A stretch of 22,927 bases of DNA, from NCBI GenBank assembly GCA_024695545.1, contig JAILHZ010000051.1:1-22927 (forward strand), given 5' to 3'. Below are positions 16,224 to 22,927 of this stretch, piece after piece. Numbering within the stretch: the first letter of the stretch is position 1; each line of letters begins with the position of its first letter. The DNA comes from Clostridiales bacterium. GTDB lineage: Bacteria > Bacillota_A > Clostridia > Saccharofermentanales > Saccharofermentanaceae. The translations under genes and the position numbers were made by a program. Below the pieces are notes generated by a model that was not told the origin of the DNA, did not search any database, and worked only from the letters and a program-made list of their open reading frames with translations.

Positions 16224-18161
16224 TCAGCTTCGTCCGGCTTTGTGCTGTTTCTTGACCTCGTACATCTTCGCGTCAGCGATCCTCAGGTATTCCTCGGAGA
16301 AGGAACGGATCGCATCCTTGTCTTCGGATGCTTCCTTCGGAGGGATCTTGATGCAGACGCCGGTACTGACGGAGAGAGGATAGACTTTCTTATCGCGCTG
16401 GACACACTTCTCGATATACTCACAAAGAGAGTTCACATAGATCGTGGCTTTCTCTTCGGAATAATCCTTGGCAAGAACAACGAATTCATCACCGCCGGTT
16501 CGGAGACATACTTCGCCGTGAAGAGCGGCAAGACGCATGCCGTCGGCGATCGTGGTCAGGCTGTAGTCGCCCTCAGCATGACCGTAGTTATCGTTGGTGA
16601 GTTTCAGGTCATCCATGTCGATCATCATAACGCCGATCGGAACACCCTGCTCGCAGCATTCCTTGAAGATCTTCGTGAAGAACATATCATAACCATGACG
16701 GTTATAAAGATTTGTCAGCATGTCGCGGTTATAGAGGTTTTCCATCCTCTGAAGAGAAATATTCAGTTTATGGCGGATCCTCCAGTTCTCGAGCATCGAT
16801 CCCAGGTTAACGAGCCAGGACTTCATGAACATCGATTCATGCGCTTCGTTCTGCGGTGACACGATGAGATAACCCATGTAGTACTGCAGGTGATGGATCG
16901 AGAAGATGTAATACGGTTTCGGGTCGGCAAGCAGTGACGGCGGAAGAAGATCTTTCTTCCGGAAGGTCTCCTTCTTGACCCGGTCGGGTCCGATAAAGCC
17001 GGCAACAACCGTCATCTCCTCATCGATATCAGAGAACTCATCGTTAATGATCCGCTGGTTTTCCCATCCGGGGGCAAGACAAAGGAGCATGTCAGTAAAT
17101 CCCGAATCGATGGCGGAGTTCTCTGCGATCTCATCGAAACATTCCTCCATAGTCTGCGCGCTGGAGACGCTGAGGATCAGGCTGGTCGTGGCCGCGGCAA
17201 GATCTGCCACACGGTCGAGCCTGCGGATGTACAGGCTTCGGATATCGTCGATGTTGTAAGTGTTCATGGCCTTACAGCCACAGGACTGGTGCAATAACAT
17301 TTCGCCCGGGATCTGCAGATTCTCGCCGAGATCCTCTCCGCCCCACATTCTGGTCAGTGCCTTGATGCTCTCGTATCCGGCCTGAGTGAAAGGCTGTGCG
17401 GCGGTCGTGATGGACGGGTAACCCTGTTTGGCTTCTTCCAGACCATCGTATCCGGTAACGATGATGTCGTCCGGGACCTCGATGCCGCGTCTGTGGCAGG
17501 CATCAACCAGACCGACTGCGGAATAGTCGTTCGCGCAGACGATCGCATCCGGATATTTCTTCCCGCGCTTCTCGTACTCGGGAAGGTAATAGTCCAGCGC
17601 GGGATCGCCGCAATCGTGCCAGAGTGTGCCGTAGAAGACCTTGCTTTCGTCATACTCGATACCGTTGTCCTCGAGTGCCCTGCGGTAAGCATCGATACGG
17701 GTCTTCGTAAAGGTGCGCTCCTTAAGTCCGGCGAGGTGGCAGATATCCCTGCAGCCGTGCACCTTGATGAGATGGTCCACAATATTGTAGAACGAGACTG
17801 CCTCGTTACTAATGACGTTGAAGTAGCGTTCGTCGTATCCGCCGACGTTGATGATCGGGATCGTCACCTCGGAAAGGCGCTTGTCCAGATGCTCCAGACA
17901 GTAGGGATTGTATGTCAGGTCGATACGGATGATCCCGTCGAAATCATCAAGATCAGGAAGCTCGAAGGAGACGATATCACCCTCGTCATAATGCTTATAC
18001 TGATCGTAGATCTTGTTGCTGAAAGAATCACTGAAACTTGCAAAGTAGATGACCTTGATGCCGAGCTCCATGGCAGCCTTGCTGATGCCTTCCTGTATGG
18101 CATGTGTCATCGGTTCGTAAATGTTCGGCGAAAATACGGCTACTTTTTTCCTTTTATCCAT
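16224..18161 (-). CDS. Diguanylate cyclase with LacI-type sugar-binding sensor
   Basis: Soluble signalling enzyme of 645 residues predicted to make cyclic-di-GMP from GTP. Residues 5-290 are a periplasmic-binding-protein-like fold of the LacI/GalR kind (VAVFSPNIYEPMTHAIQEGI; PDAIVCANDYSAVGLVDAC near 204-222; DDIIVTGYDG at 231-240). No helix-turn-helix precedes it and no signal peptide or membrane segment is present, so it should sense a ligand in the cytoplasm. It closes with HQSCGC (291-296). Residues about 300-470 are an unassigned linker or GAF-like region. The GGDEF domain starts at RDMLTNLYNRHG (479-490) and has an intact RTGGDEF (554-560). No RxxD inhibitory site lies five residues upstream, so product inhibition is not expected. 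The ATG at 18161 has AGAAGAGG upstream. Divergent from the YfhO-like gene. Confidence 0.9.
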   Translation of the reverse strand: MDKRKKVAVFSPNIYEPMTHAIQEGISKAAMELGIKVIYFASFSDSFSNKIYDQYKHYDEGDIVSFELPDLDDFDGIIRIDLTYNPYCLEHLDKRLSEVTIPIINVGGYDERYFNVISNEAVSFYNIVDHLIKVHGCRDICHLAGLKERTFTKTRIDAYRRALEDNGIEYDESKVFYGTLWHDCGDPALDYYLPEYEKRGKKYPDAIVCANDYSAVGLVDACHRRGIEVPDDIIVTGYDGLEEAKQGYPSITTAAQPFTQAGYESIKALTRMWGGEDLGENLQIPGEMLLHQSCGCKAMNTYNIDDIRSLYIRRLDRVADLAAATTSLILSVSSAQTMEECFDEIAENSAIDSGFTDMLLCLAPGWENQRIINDEFSDIDEEMTVVAGFIGPDRVKKETFRKKDLLPPSLLADPKPYYIFSIHHLQYYMGYLIVSPQNEAHESMFMKSWLVNLGSMLENWRIRHKLNISLQRMENLYNRDMLTNLYNRHGYDMFFTKIFKECCEQGVPIGVMMIDMDDLKLTNDNYGHAEGDYSLTTIADGMRLAALHGEVCLRTGGDEFVVLAKDYSEEKATIYVNSLCEYIEKCVQRDKKVYPLSVSTGVCIKIPPKEASEDKDAIRSFSEEYLRIADAKMYEVKKQHKAGRS

Positions 18162-18217
18162 AATCGGCCTCTTCTGTCTGCACGGATCTTAACGAATGTG
18201 CTTCACGTCAAAAGAAA

Positions 18218-18246
18218 ATAATAAGACACACTAATGATACACGCAA
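18218..18246 (-). promoter_or_regulatory. Promoter of the diguanylate cyclase gene
   Basis: On the minus strand TTGCGT (18246-18241), a 17-base spacer and TATTAT (18223-18218), about 57 bases before the start codon. A tandem GCAAAGTGTT/GCAAAGTTGT repeat (18243-18262) overlaps the -35. Confidence 0.5.
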
Positions 18247-18260
18247 AGTGTTGCAAAGTT

Positions 18261-18273
18261 GTGAACAGTTCAC
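18261..18273. promoter_or_regulatory. Operator-like palindrome
   Basis: GTGAAC-A-GTTCAC is a perfect 13-base palindrome between the two divergent promoters. It covers the -35 position (18268-18273) expected for the plus-strand TATAAT at 18291-18296. The spacing differs from LexA sites (GAAC-N4-GTTC). The binding protein is unknown. Confidence 0.45.
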
Positions 18274-18290
18274 GCTTCGGAAGGATTTGG

Positions 18291-18296
18291 TATAAT
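18291..18296 (+). promoter_or_regulatory. -10 box for the YfhO-like gene
   Basis: A perfect TATAAT. The -35 position 17 bases upstream (GTTCAC) is poor and lies inside the palindrome, as expected of a promoter that needs help or is repressed there. The transcript would begin near 18303, after the in-frame GTG at 18299. Confidence 0.55.
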
Positions 18297-18331
18297 ATGT
18301 GCATCAGAAGACGGAATGGGGTTTTGGTGTC

Positions 18332-20620
18332 TTGGATAGTCCGTATCGCAGAAGAAAAATATTGCTGATCCTGGTGATCCTTCAATGCATCGCCGCACTC
18401 GGGTTTGCCGTGCTTCCGGTAAGAAAACCCAAGGATTCCTTCTCCGTAGGTCTTCAGAAGCCGGTCGGCACTCCGCTCGTGGAACTCAAAAGCAGTAACC
18501 CGAAGGATATCCGGTACGGATATGCCGGAAATCTCGCACTCTATCCGGGCGACTATGTGATGACCGTGAAGTATTCCTGCACCTCTTTCGGGAATTCGGT
18601 CAGCATCCTTTCTGAGACGCTGGATTCCGAAGGTGTGGGAAGGTCGAGATGGACCTATCTTGATCCGCAGACGGATACTGCGCAGATCGGCTTTTCCATT
18701 CCGCATACGATAAGAGATATCCAGCTGGCCGTAGACTGTAAAGATACAGAAGGGCTCAGGGTGGAATCGCTCCTCGTGGAGCGTGCGGATTCGACGCCGC
18801 CGGCAAACGTCCAGAGGGCTGCAAGAGTCGCGTCGTGGTTTTTCCTGTGCATACTTATGGATATCTTCATCTGGCTTTGTCTCAAGAATCCGGAGAAATT
18901 CAAGATCTATGCTCTATTACTTGGCGTTTCGGCCGTCATGATGATTCCGATGCTTCAGGCGGCGGAGTATCTGCCTTTCGGAGATGACCTGTATTTCCAT
19001 ATCAACCGCATCTTCGGAATACGCGACGGCCTGTCCCGGGGCGTGCCGTGGGTCAAGATCCAGCAGAACTGGTACAACGGCTATGGCTATGCTGTGGGCG
19101 TGTATTACGGCGACGCGCTGCTGTACATTCCCGCGGTCCTGAATCTGGCAGGTATCCATATCCACGCATGCTACAAACTCTTTATCTTCCTGATGCATCT
19201 TCTGACGGTCTCTTCTGCATATTACTGCTTCAGCAGGATGTACGGAGAAAGGGTCGGCGTCTGCTCGAGTCTCATCTACAGTTTCCTTCTTTTCCGCTGG
19301 GTCGATCTTTACCACAGAGCCGCGATCGGAGAATTCTGTGCGATCGCATTTCTGCCGTTCCTGCTTTACGCGATATACCTTCTCTGGAAGGATAACTACA
19401 GAAAGTCCGCGATCATGTTCGTCATTGGATTTACCGGTGTTCTCCGGACACATGTGCTTTCCTGCGAGCTTTCGATTCTCATGGTCTTCCTGCTTCTGGT
19501 CCTGAGCCCGAAGAAGACCTTTGTGAAGCGCCGCATCCTTTCGCTGGTCGTCTCCGCTTTCTGGGTCCTGATCGCGAACCTTTCGTACATCGTCCCGTTC
19601 CTCGATGTTGCACTTTCCCGAAGTCTTAACGTCATGAAAAGCACTTCCGACAAAAAGGACGGTTTTCTTAATCAGATCACTTCGCAGAAACTGTCCCTGC
19701 TGATCCTTCTTTCGTTTATTCCCGTACTCATTGCACTTCTTTCCGCGATGGTGCACCTGTATAAGAGCAGACTCCTTTCCGCAAAGACGGATTCGGAAGA
19801 AAAAGCAAAGGACGCTCCTAAGGATAAAGCGAAAGAGGAAGGCCGCGGGGCAAGTGCTTTTCCGATGGCCGCTACTTCCGTTCTTGCCGTGCTGTTCCTG
19901 TTTGCAAGTTCTTCGATCTTCCCATGGAATATCGTGGTCAATATCCCCGTAGTCGGATCGCTGTTTGTCAGTCTCCAGTTCCCGTGGAGATTCCTGACAC
20001 TCGCGGGGATCCTCGCCGCGGTCCTTGCCTGCGAAGTCCTTTCGAAAGTGGACAGCACCGAACAGAAAGGTCAGATGGTGTGGATCTTCGTGGTCCTTTT
20101 CATGATGCTTCCGGGCCTGTTCTACGCAGCAACCGGATACACGTCCCGACTCCTTACAAGCTTCTCTCCGGAGGCCGGTGCTCTTGCATCCCGCTGGAAC
20201 AGCCAGCATGAGTATCTCATCGAGGACACGAATGTCAGAGATCTTGTTCCGGAGTATACGGCGGACGGGGATGTGCAGATCGTAAACTACAGTAAAGACG
20301 GCACCACGGTCGACTTCACATATGAGTCGGTATCCGGCGGTAAGGTAGAACTTCCGGTATTTAATTACCCGTACTATAAGGCGGAAACGGAAAGCGGAGA
20401 AGATCTTGAGATCTCCGACGGAAGTAACCACCGTATCTCGGTTACTGTCCCCGGGGGATCGAAGGGTACCGTCCATGTAGCTTTCCATACTCCGGTCATC
20501 TGGATCGTATCCCTGATCGTGAGCATCCTCGGAGTAATAGTGCTTTTCGTATCGTATCTTTACGACGGGAAGAAACCCCGCAGAAAAGAAGAGAGAAAAA
20601 AGGTTCGCGTTTCCGCATAA
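18332..20620 (+). CDS. YfhO-like / GT-C-type polytopic membrane protein
   Basis: Large integral membrane protein, 762 residues from the TTG at 18332. A first membrane helix (ILLILVILQCIAALGFAVLP) is followed by an extracellular beta-rich region, then about ten membrane segments, a lysine-rich cytoplasm-like insert (nt 19788-19855, KAKDAPKDKAKEE), more helices, and an extracellular domain with VFNYPYYKAE before a final helix and basic tail. FGDDLYFHINRIFG near nt 18979-19020 resembles the first-loop acidic motif of GT-C glycosyltransferases that use lipid-linked sugars; YfhO proteins belong there and help glycosylate teichoic acids. Close homologs are often named 6-pyruvoyl-tetrahydropterin synthase-related. 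An open GTG at 18299 would add 11 residues, but the TATAAT at 18291 makes it an unlikely start. Donor and acceptor are unknown. Confidence 0.75.
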   Translation: MDSPYRRRKILLILVILQCIAALGFAVLPVRKPKDSFSVGLQKPVGTPLVELKSSNPKDIRYGYAGNLALYPGDYVMTVKYSCTSFGNSVSILSETLDSEGVGRSRWTYLDPQTDTAQIGFSIPHTIRDIQLAVDCKDTEGLRVESLLVERADSTPPANVQRAARVASWFFLCILMDIFIWLCLKNPEKFKIYALLLGVSAVMMIPMLQAAEYLPFGDDLYFHINRIFGIRDGLSRGVPWVKIQQNWYNGYGYAVGVYYGDALLYIPAVLNLAGIHIHACYKLFIFLMHLLTVSSAYYCFSRMYGERVGVCSSLIYSFLLFRWVDLYHRAAIGEFCAIAFLPFLLYAIYLLWKDNYRKSAIMFVIGFTGVLRTHVLSCELSILMVFLLLVLSPKKTFVKRRILSLVVSAFWVLIANLSYIVPFLDVALSRSLNVMKSTSDKKDGFLNQITSQKLSLLILLSFIPVLIALLSAMVHLYKSRLLSAKTDSEEKAKDAPKDKAKEEGRGASAFPMAATSVLAVLFLFASSSIFPWNIVVNIPVVGSLFVSLQFPWRFLTLAGILAAVLACEVLSKVDSTEQKGQMVWIFVVLFMMLPGLFYAATGYTSRLLTSFSPEAGALASRWNSQHEYLIEDTNVRDLVPEYTADGDVQIVNYSKDGTTVDFTYESVSGGKVELPVFNYPYYKAETESGEDLEISDGSNHRISVTVPGGSKGTVHVAFHTPVIWIVSLIVSILGVIVLFVSYLYDGKKPRRKEERKKVRVSA

Positions 20621-20638
20621 ACCGCTTGGGAAACGTGA
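20605..20638 (+). terminator. Hairpin over the stop codon of the YfhO-like gene
   Basis: TCGCGTTTCC (20605-20614) pairs with GGAAACGTGA (20629-20638), ten base pairs with one G-U and a 14-base loop that contains the stop codon. No T-run follows, so it is at best a weak terminator. Confidence 0.35.
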
Positions 20639-20646
20639 TGTATTGC

Positions 20647-20674
20647 TTGCAACTTCCTCGGATTTCCATATAAT
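20647..20674 (+). promoter_or_regulatory. Promoter of the aconitase-family gene
   Basis: TTGCAA (20647-20652), a 16-base spacer and a perfect TATAAT (20669-20674). GGGAGGA at 20699-20705 is the ribosome binding site, six bases from the ATG at 20712. Confidence 0.65.
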
Positions 20675-20711
20675 ATATGTGTTTAACAAAAGATAAATGG
20701 GAGGATGACTT

Positions 20712-22927
20712 ATGATTTCATTACTTGACTCCGGTGCTTATCTTCTGCGCGGCACGGAACTGATTCCGGATAATGCGGAAGCAGCGGCTGCGATCCTCAG
20801 CAAGACCGGTAAGAACATCAGCAAAGAGGATGCGAAGAAGGAGACGATCGCTTACGGTATTCTGAAGAGTCATAATACCTCCGACAATATGGAGAAGCTG
20901 AAGATCAAGTTCGACAAGCTTACTTCCCACGATATTACTTTCGTCGGTATCATCCAGACCGCACGTGCTTCGGGTCTTACGAAGTTCCCGGTTCCGTATG
21001 TACTGACCAACTGCCATAACTCGCTTTGCGCGGTAGGCGGTACCATCAACGAGGATGACCACATGTTCGGTCTTTCCTGCGCCAAGAAGTACGGCGGCGT
21101 ATATGTACCGCCGCATCAGGCTGTTATCCACCAGTTCGCTCGTGAGATGCTTGCCGGCGGCGGCAGAATGATCCTCGGTTCCGACTCCCACACACGTTAC
21201 GGTGCACTCGGTACCATGGCGATGGGTGAGGGCGGTCCGGAGCTCGTTAAGCAGCTCCTCAACCAGACATACGACATCAACATGCCGGGTGTTGTTGCAA
21301 TCTACCTCAAGGGCGCGCCGGTCAAGGGCGTAGGTCCGCAGGACGTGGCCCTCGCCATTATTGGTGCTGTATTTGCTAATGGCTACGTAAAGAATAAGGT
21401 CATGGAGTTTGTAGGTCCTGGTGTTGCTTCCCTGTCCACTGACTTCCGTATCGGTGTTGACGTAATGACAACAGAGACCACATGCCTGTCTTCCATCTGG
21501 CAGACCGACGACGAGGTCAAGTCTTTCTACGATATCCACGGCCGTTCCGAAGACTATAAGGAACTCAATCCGGGTGAGATCGCTTACTACGATGGCGTTG
21601 TCGAGATCGATCTTTCCGCGATCAAGCCGATGATCGCCATGCCGTTCCACCCGAGCAACACTTACACGATCGAAGAACTCAAGGCCAACCTCGACGATAT
21701 CCTCAACGATGTTGAGAAGCGCGCGAAGGTCTCCCTCGGCGATGCAGTAGATTTCTCCCTCAGAAGCAAGATCAGAAACGGCAAGTTTATGGTAGATCAG
21801 GGAATCATCGCAGGCTGCGCCGGCGGTGGATTTGAGAACATCTGCGCAGCAGCGGATATCCTCAAGGGCAAGTACATCGGATCTAACGAGTTCACACTTT
21901 CTGTATATCCGGCTTCCATGCCTGTCTACATGGAGCTCGTAAGAAACGGCTGCGCCGCAACCATCATGGAGACCGGTGCCATCATGAAGACCGCTTTCTG
22001 CGGACCGTGCTTCGGTGCGGGTGATACTCCGGCAAACAATGCCTTCAGTATCCGTCACTCCACGAGAAACTTCCCGAACCGTGAAGGCTCTAAGCTCCAG
22101 AACGGTCAGATCTCTTCCGTTGCGCTCATGGATGCTCGTTCCATCGCAGCAACAGCTGCCAACCAGGGCGAGCTGACAGCAGCAACCGAGTTTGACGGTG
22201 AGTTCGGCAAGTACAAGTACTTCTTCGATTCGAAGATCTACGCGAACCGCGTATTCGATTCTAAGGGTGTAGCGGATCCGGAGTATCCGATCCACTTCGG
22301 TCCGAACATCAAGGACTGGCCGGCTATGGTCGCTCTTACCGATAACCTCGTTCTGCGCTGCGTATCCGAGATCCACGATCCGGTAACCACAACAGACGAA
22401 CTGATCCCGTCCGGTGAGACATCTTCCTTCCGTTCCAACCCGCTGGGTCTTGCAGAGTTCACACTGAGCCGTAAGGATCCGGAGTACGTAGGACGCGCCA
22501 AGGAGATCCAGAAGGTCGAGAAGGCACGAGAAGCAGGCGAGAAGCTCTGCGATCTGTTCCCGGAGATCCACAAGGTCATGCAGACGATCAAAAAGGACTT
22601 CCCGGAGGTTCACCGCGACAATACAGGCTTCGGTTCCACGATCTTTGCCGTAAAGCCGGGTGACGGTTCTGCCCGTGAGCAGGCGGCTTCCTGCCAGAAG
22701 GTATTAGGCGGCTGGGCGAACATCGCAAACGAGTACGCGACCAAGCGTTACAGAAGTAACCTTATCAACTGGGGTATGCTCCCGTTCCTGATCGAAGAGG
22801 GCGAGCTTCCGTTTAAGAACCTCGACTACATCTTCATCCCGGGCATCAAGGCTGCAGTTGAGAACAAGACAGAAGTCATCAAGGCTTACGCTGTCGGTGA
22901 GGACAGTCTCAAGGAGTTCGACCTGCG
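20712..22927 (+). CDS. Aconitase-family hydratase, 3' end outside window
   Basis: Iron-sulfur hydratase of the aconitase superfamily; 738 residues are visible and the frame is still open at the edge. The three [4Fe-4S] ligands are present: C369 (AGCAGG), and C430 and C433 (FCGPCFGAG). The substrate-binding signature [11 protein letters not shown] and the following [13 protein letters not shown] are also there. Overall pattern fits the YbhJ-like aconitase subgroup of about 750 residues, so only a few residues are probably missing. That subgroup lacks a proven substrate; classical citrate/isocitrate aconitase is possible but the sequence differs from AcnA and AcnB patterns. The start ATG has GGGAGGA six bases upstream. 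Codon use is regular and high in preferred codons, suggesting good expression. Confidence 0.88.
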   Translation, partial: MISLLDSGAYLLRGTELIPDNAEAAAAILSKTGKNISKEDAKKETIAYGILKSHNTSDNMEKLKIKFDKLTSHDITFVGIIQTARASGLTKFPVPYVLTNCHNSLCAVGGTINEDDHMFGLSCAKKYGGVYVPPHQAVIHQFAREMLAGGGRMILGSDSHTRYGALGTMAMGEGGPELVKQLLNQTYDINMPGVVAIYLKGAPVKGVGPQDVALAIIGAVFANGYVKNKVMEFVGPGVASLSTDFRIGVDVMTTETTCLSSIWQTDDEVKSFYDIHGRSEDYKELNPGEIAYYDGVVEIDLSAIKPMIAMPFHPSNTYTIEELKANLDDILNDVEKRAKVSLGDAVDFSLRSKIRNGKFMVDQGIIAGCAGGGFENICAAADILKGKYIGSNEFTLSVYPASMPVYMELVRNGCAATIMETGAIMKTAFCGPCFGAGDTPANNAFSIRHSTRNFPNREGSKLQNGQISSVALMDARSIAATAANQGELTAATEFDGEFGKYKYFFDSKIYANRVFDSKGVADPEYPIHFGPNIKDWPAMVALTDNLVLRCVSEIHDPVTTTDELIPSGETSSFRSNPLGLAEFTLSRKDPEYVGRAKEIQKVEKAREAGEKLCDLFPEIHKVMQTIKKDFPEVHRDNTGFGSTIFAVKPGDGSAREQAASCQKVLGGWANIANEYATKRYRSNLINWGMLPFLIEEGELPFKNLDYIFIPGIKAAVENKTEVIKAYAVGEDSLKEFDL

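Noticed and set aside
19788..19880. ASAFP after a lysine/glutamate stretch, also seen in the tail of the degenerate EAL protein
   Set aside because: Five residues in two charged, low-complexity contexts are easily coincidental, and the topologies differ.
18917..20689. 590-codon minus-strand open frame opposite the YfhO-like gene
   Set aside because: Its translation is rich in R, H and D with no domain or hydrophobic pattern; the plus strand shows clear membrane segments.
20721..22613. 630-codon open frame on the minus strand opposite the aconitase-family gene
   Set aside because: The plus strand encodes a complete family signature with three cluster cysteines and a good promoter and ribosome binding site; the antisense frame has no recognisable domain and follows from codon bias.

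Overview
The window (22,927 bases) reads as ordinary chromosome of an anaerobic Bacillota, most likely class Clostridia. The basis is strong AGGAGG-type ribosome binding sites, TTGACA/TATAAT-like promoters, about 50% GC with isoleucine mostly coded ATC, and the protein families present (AEC transporter, TFIIB-type zinc-ribbon proteins, a YfhO-like membrane protein, a sugar-sensor diguanylate cyclase, two-domain PPK2). The genus cannot be fixed from the sequence. I see no rRNA, tRNA, insertion sequence, phage gene or CRISPR array. No gene-free stretch exceeds 300 bases; the longest (14339-14579, 241 bases) holds an unusual repeat/hairpin element.

Layout. 1-915 (+) is the 3' part of an AEC-family transporter, convergent with a GNAT acetyltransferase fused to an unrecognised N-terminal domain (972-2063, -). 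A shared promoter region then leads into two tandem paralogs (2239-6213 and 6300-7847, +). Each has two zinc ribbons and a conserved core; the first carries a low-complexity tail of nearly 1,000 residues, and both end in the same short C-terminal motif. A bidirectional terminator separates them from a GH1 beta-glucosidase (7937-9298, -).

The middle is about envelope lipids and signalling. A GT4 glucolipid-type glycosyltransferase (9499-10923, +) converges with a membrane protein carrying degenerate GGDEF and EAL domains (10927-12639, -). That gene is divergent from a cardiolipin synthase (12803-14338, +). A two-domain polyphosphate:AMP phosphotransferase (14580-16052, +) follows. It converges with a soluble diguanylate cyclase that carries a LacI-type sugar-binding sensor (16224-18161, -). 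This in turn is divergent from a large YfhO-like membrane protein (18332-20620, +). The window ends inside an aconitase-family hydratase (20712 to the edge, +).

How the genes fit together. Three genes (GT4, cls, YfhO-like) concern membrane lipids or glycosylation of the envelope. Two concern cyclic-di-GMP signalling, one with an intact GGDEF and one that looks catalytically dead. The remaining metabolic genes handle beta-glucosides, polyphosphate/adenylate balance and a hydratase reaction. Most genes have their own promoter, so a single operon is not supported. The most novel part is the zinc-ribbon paralog pair with its long motif-rich tail and shared C-terminal motif. The CAACAGTTG repeat element before the polyphosphate gene comes second.
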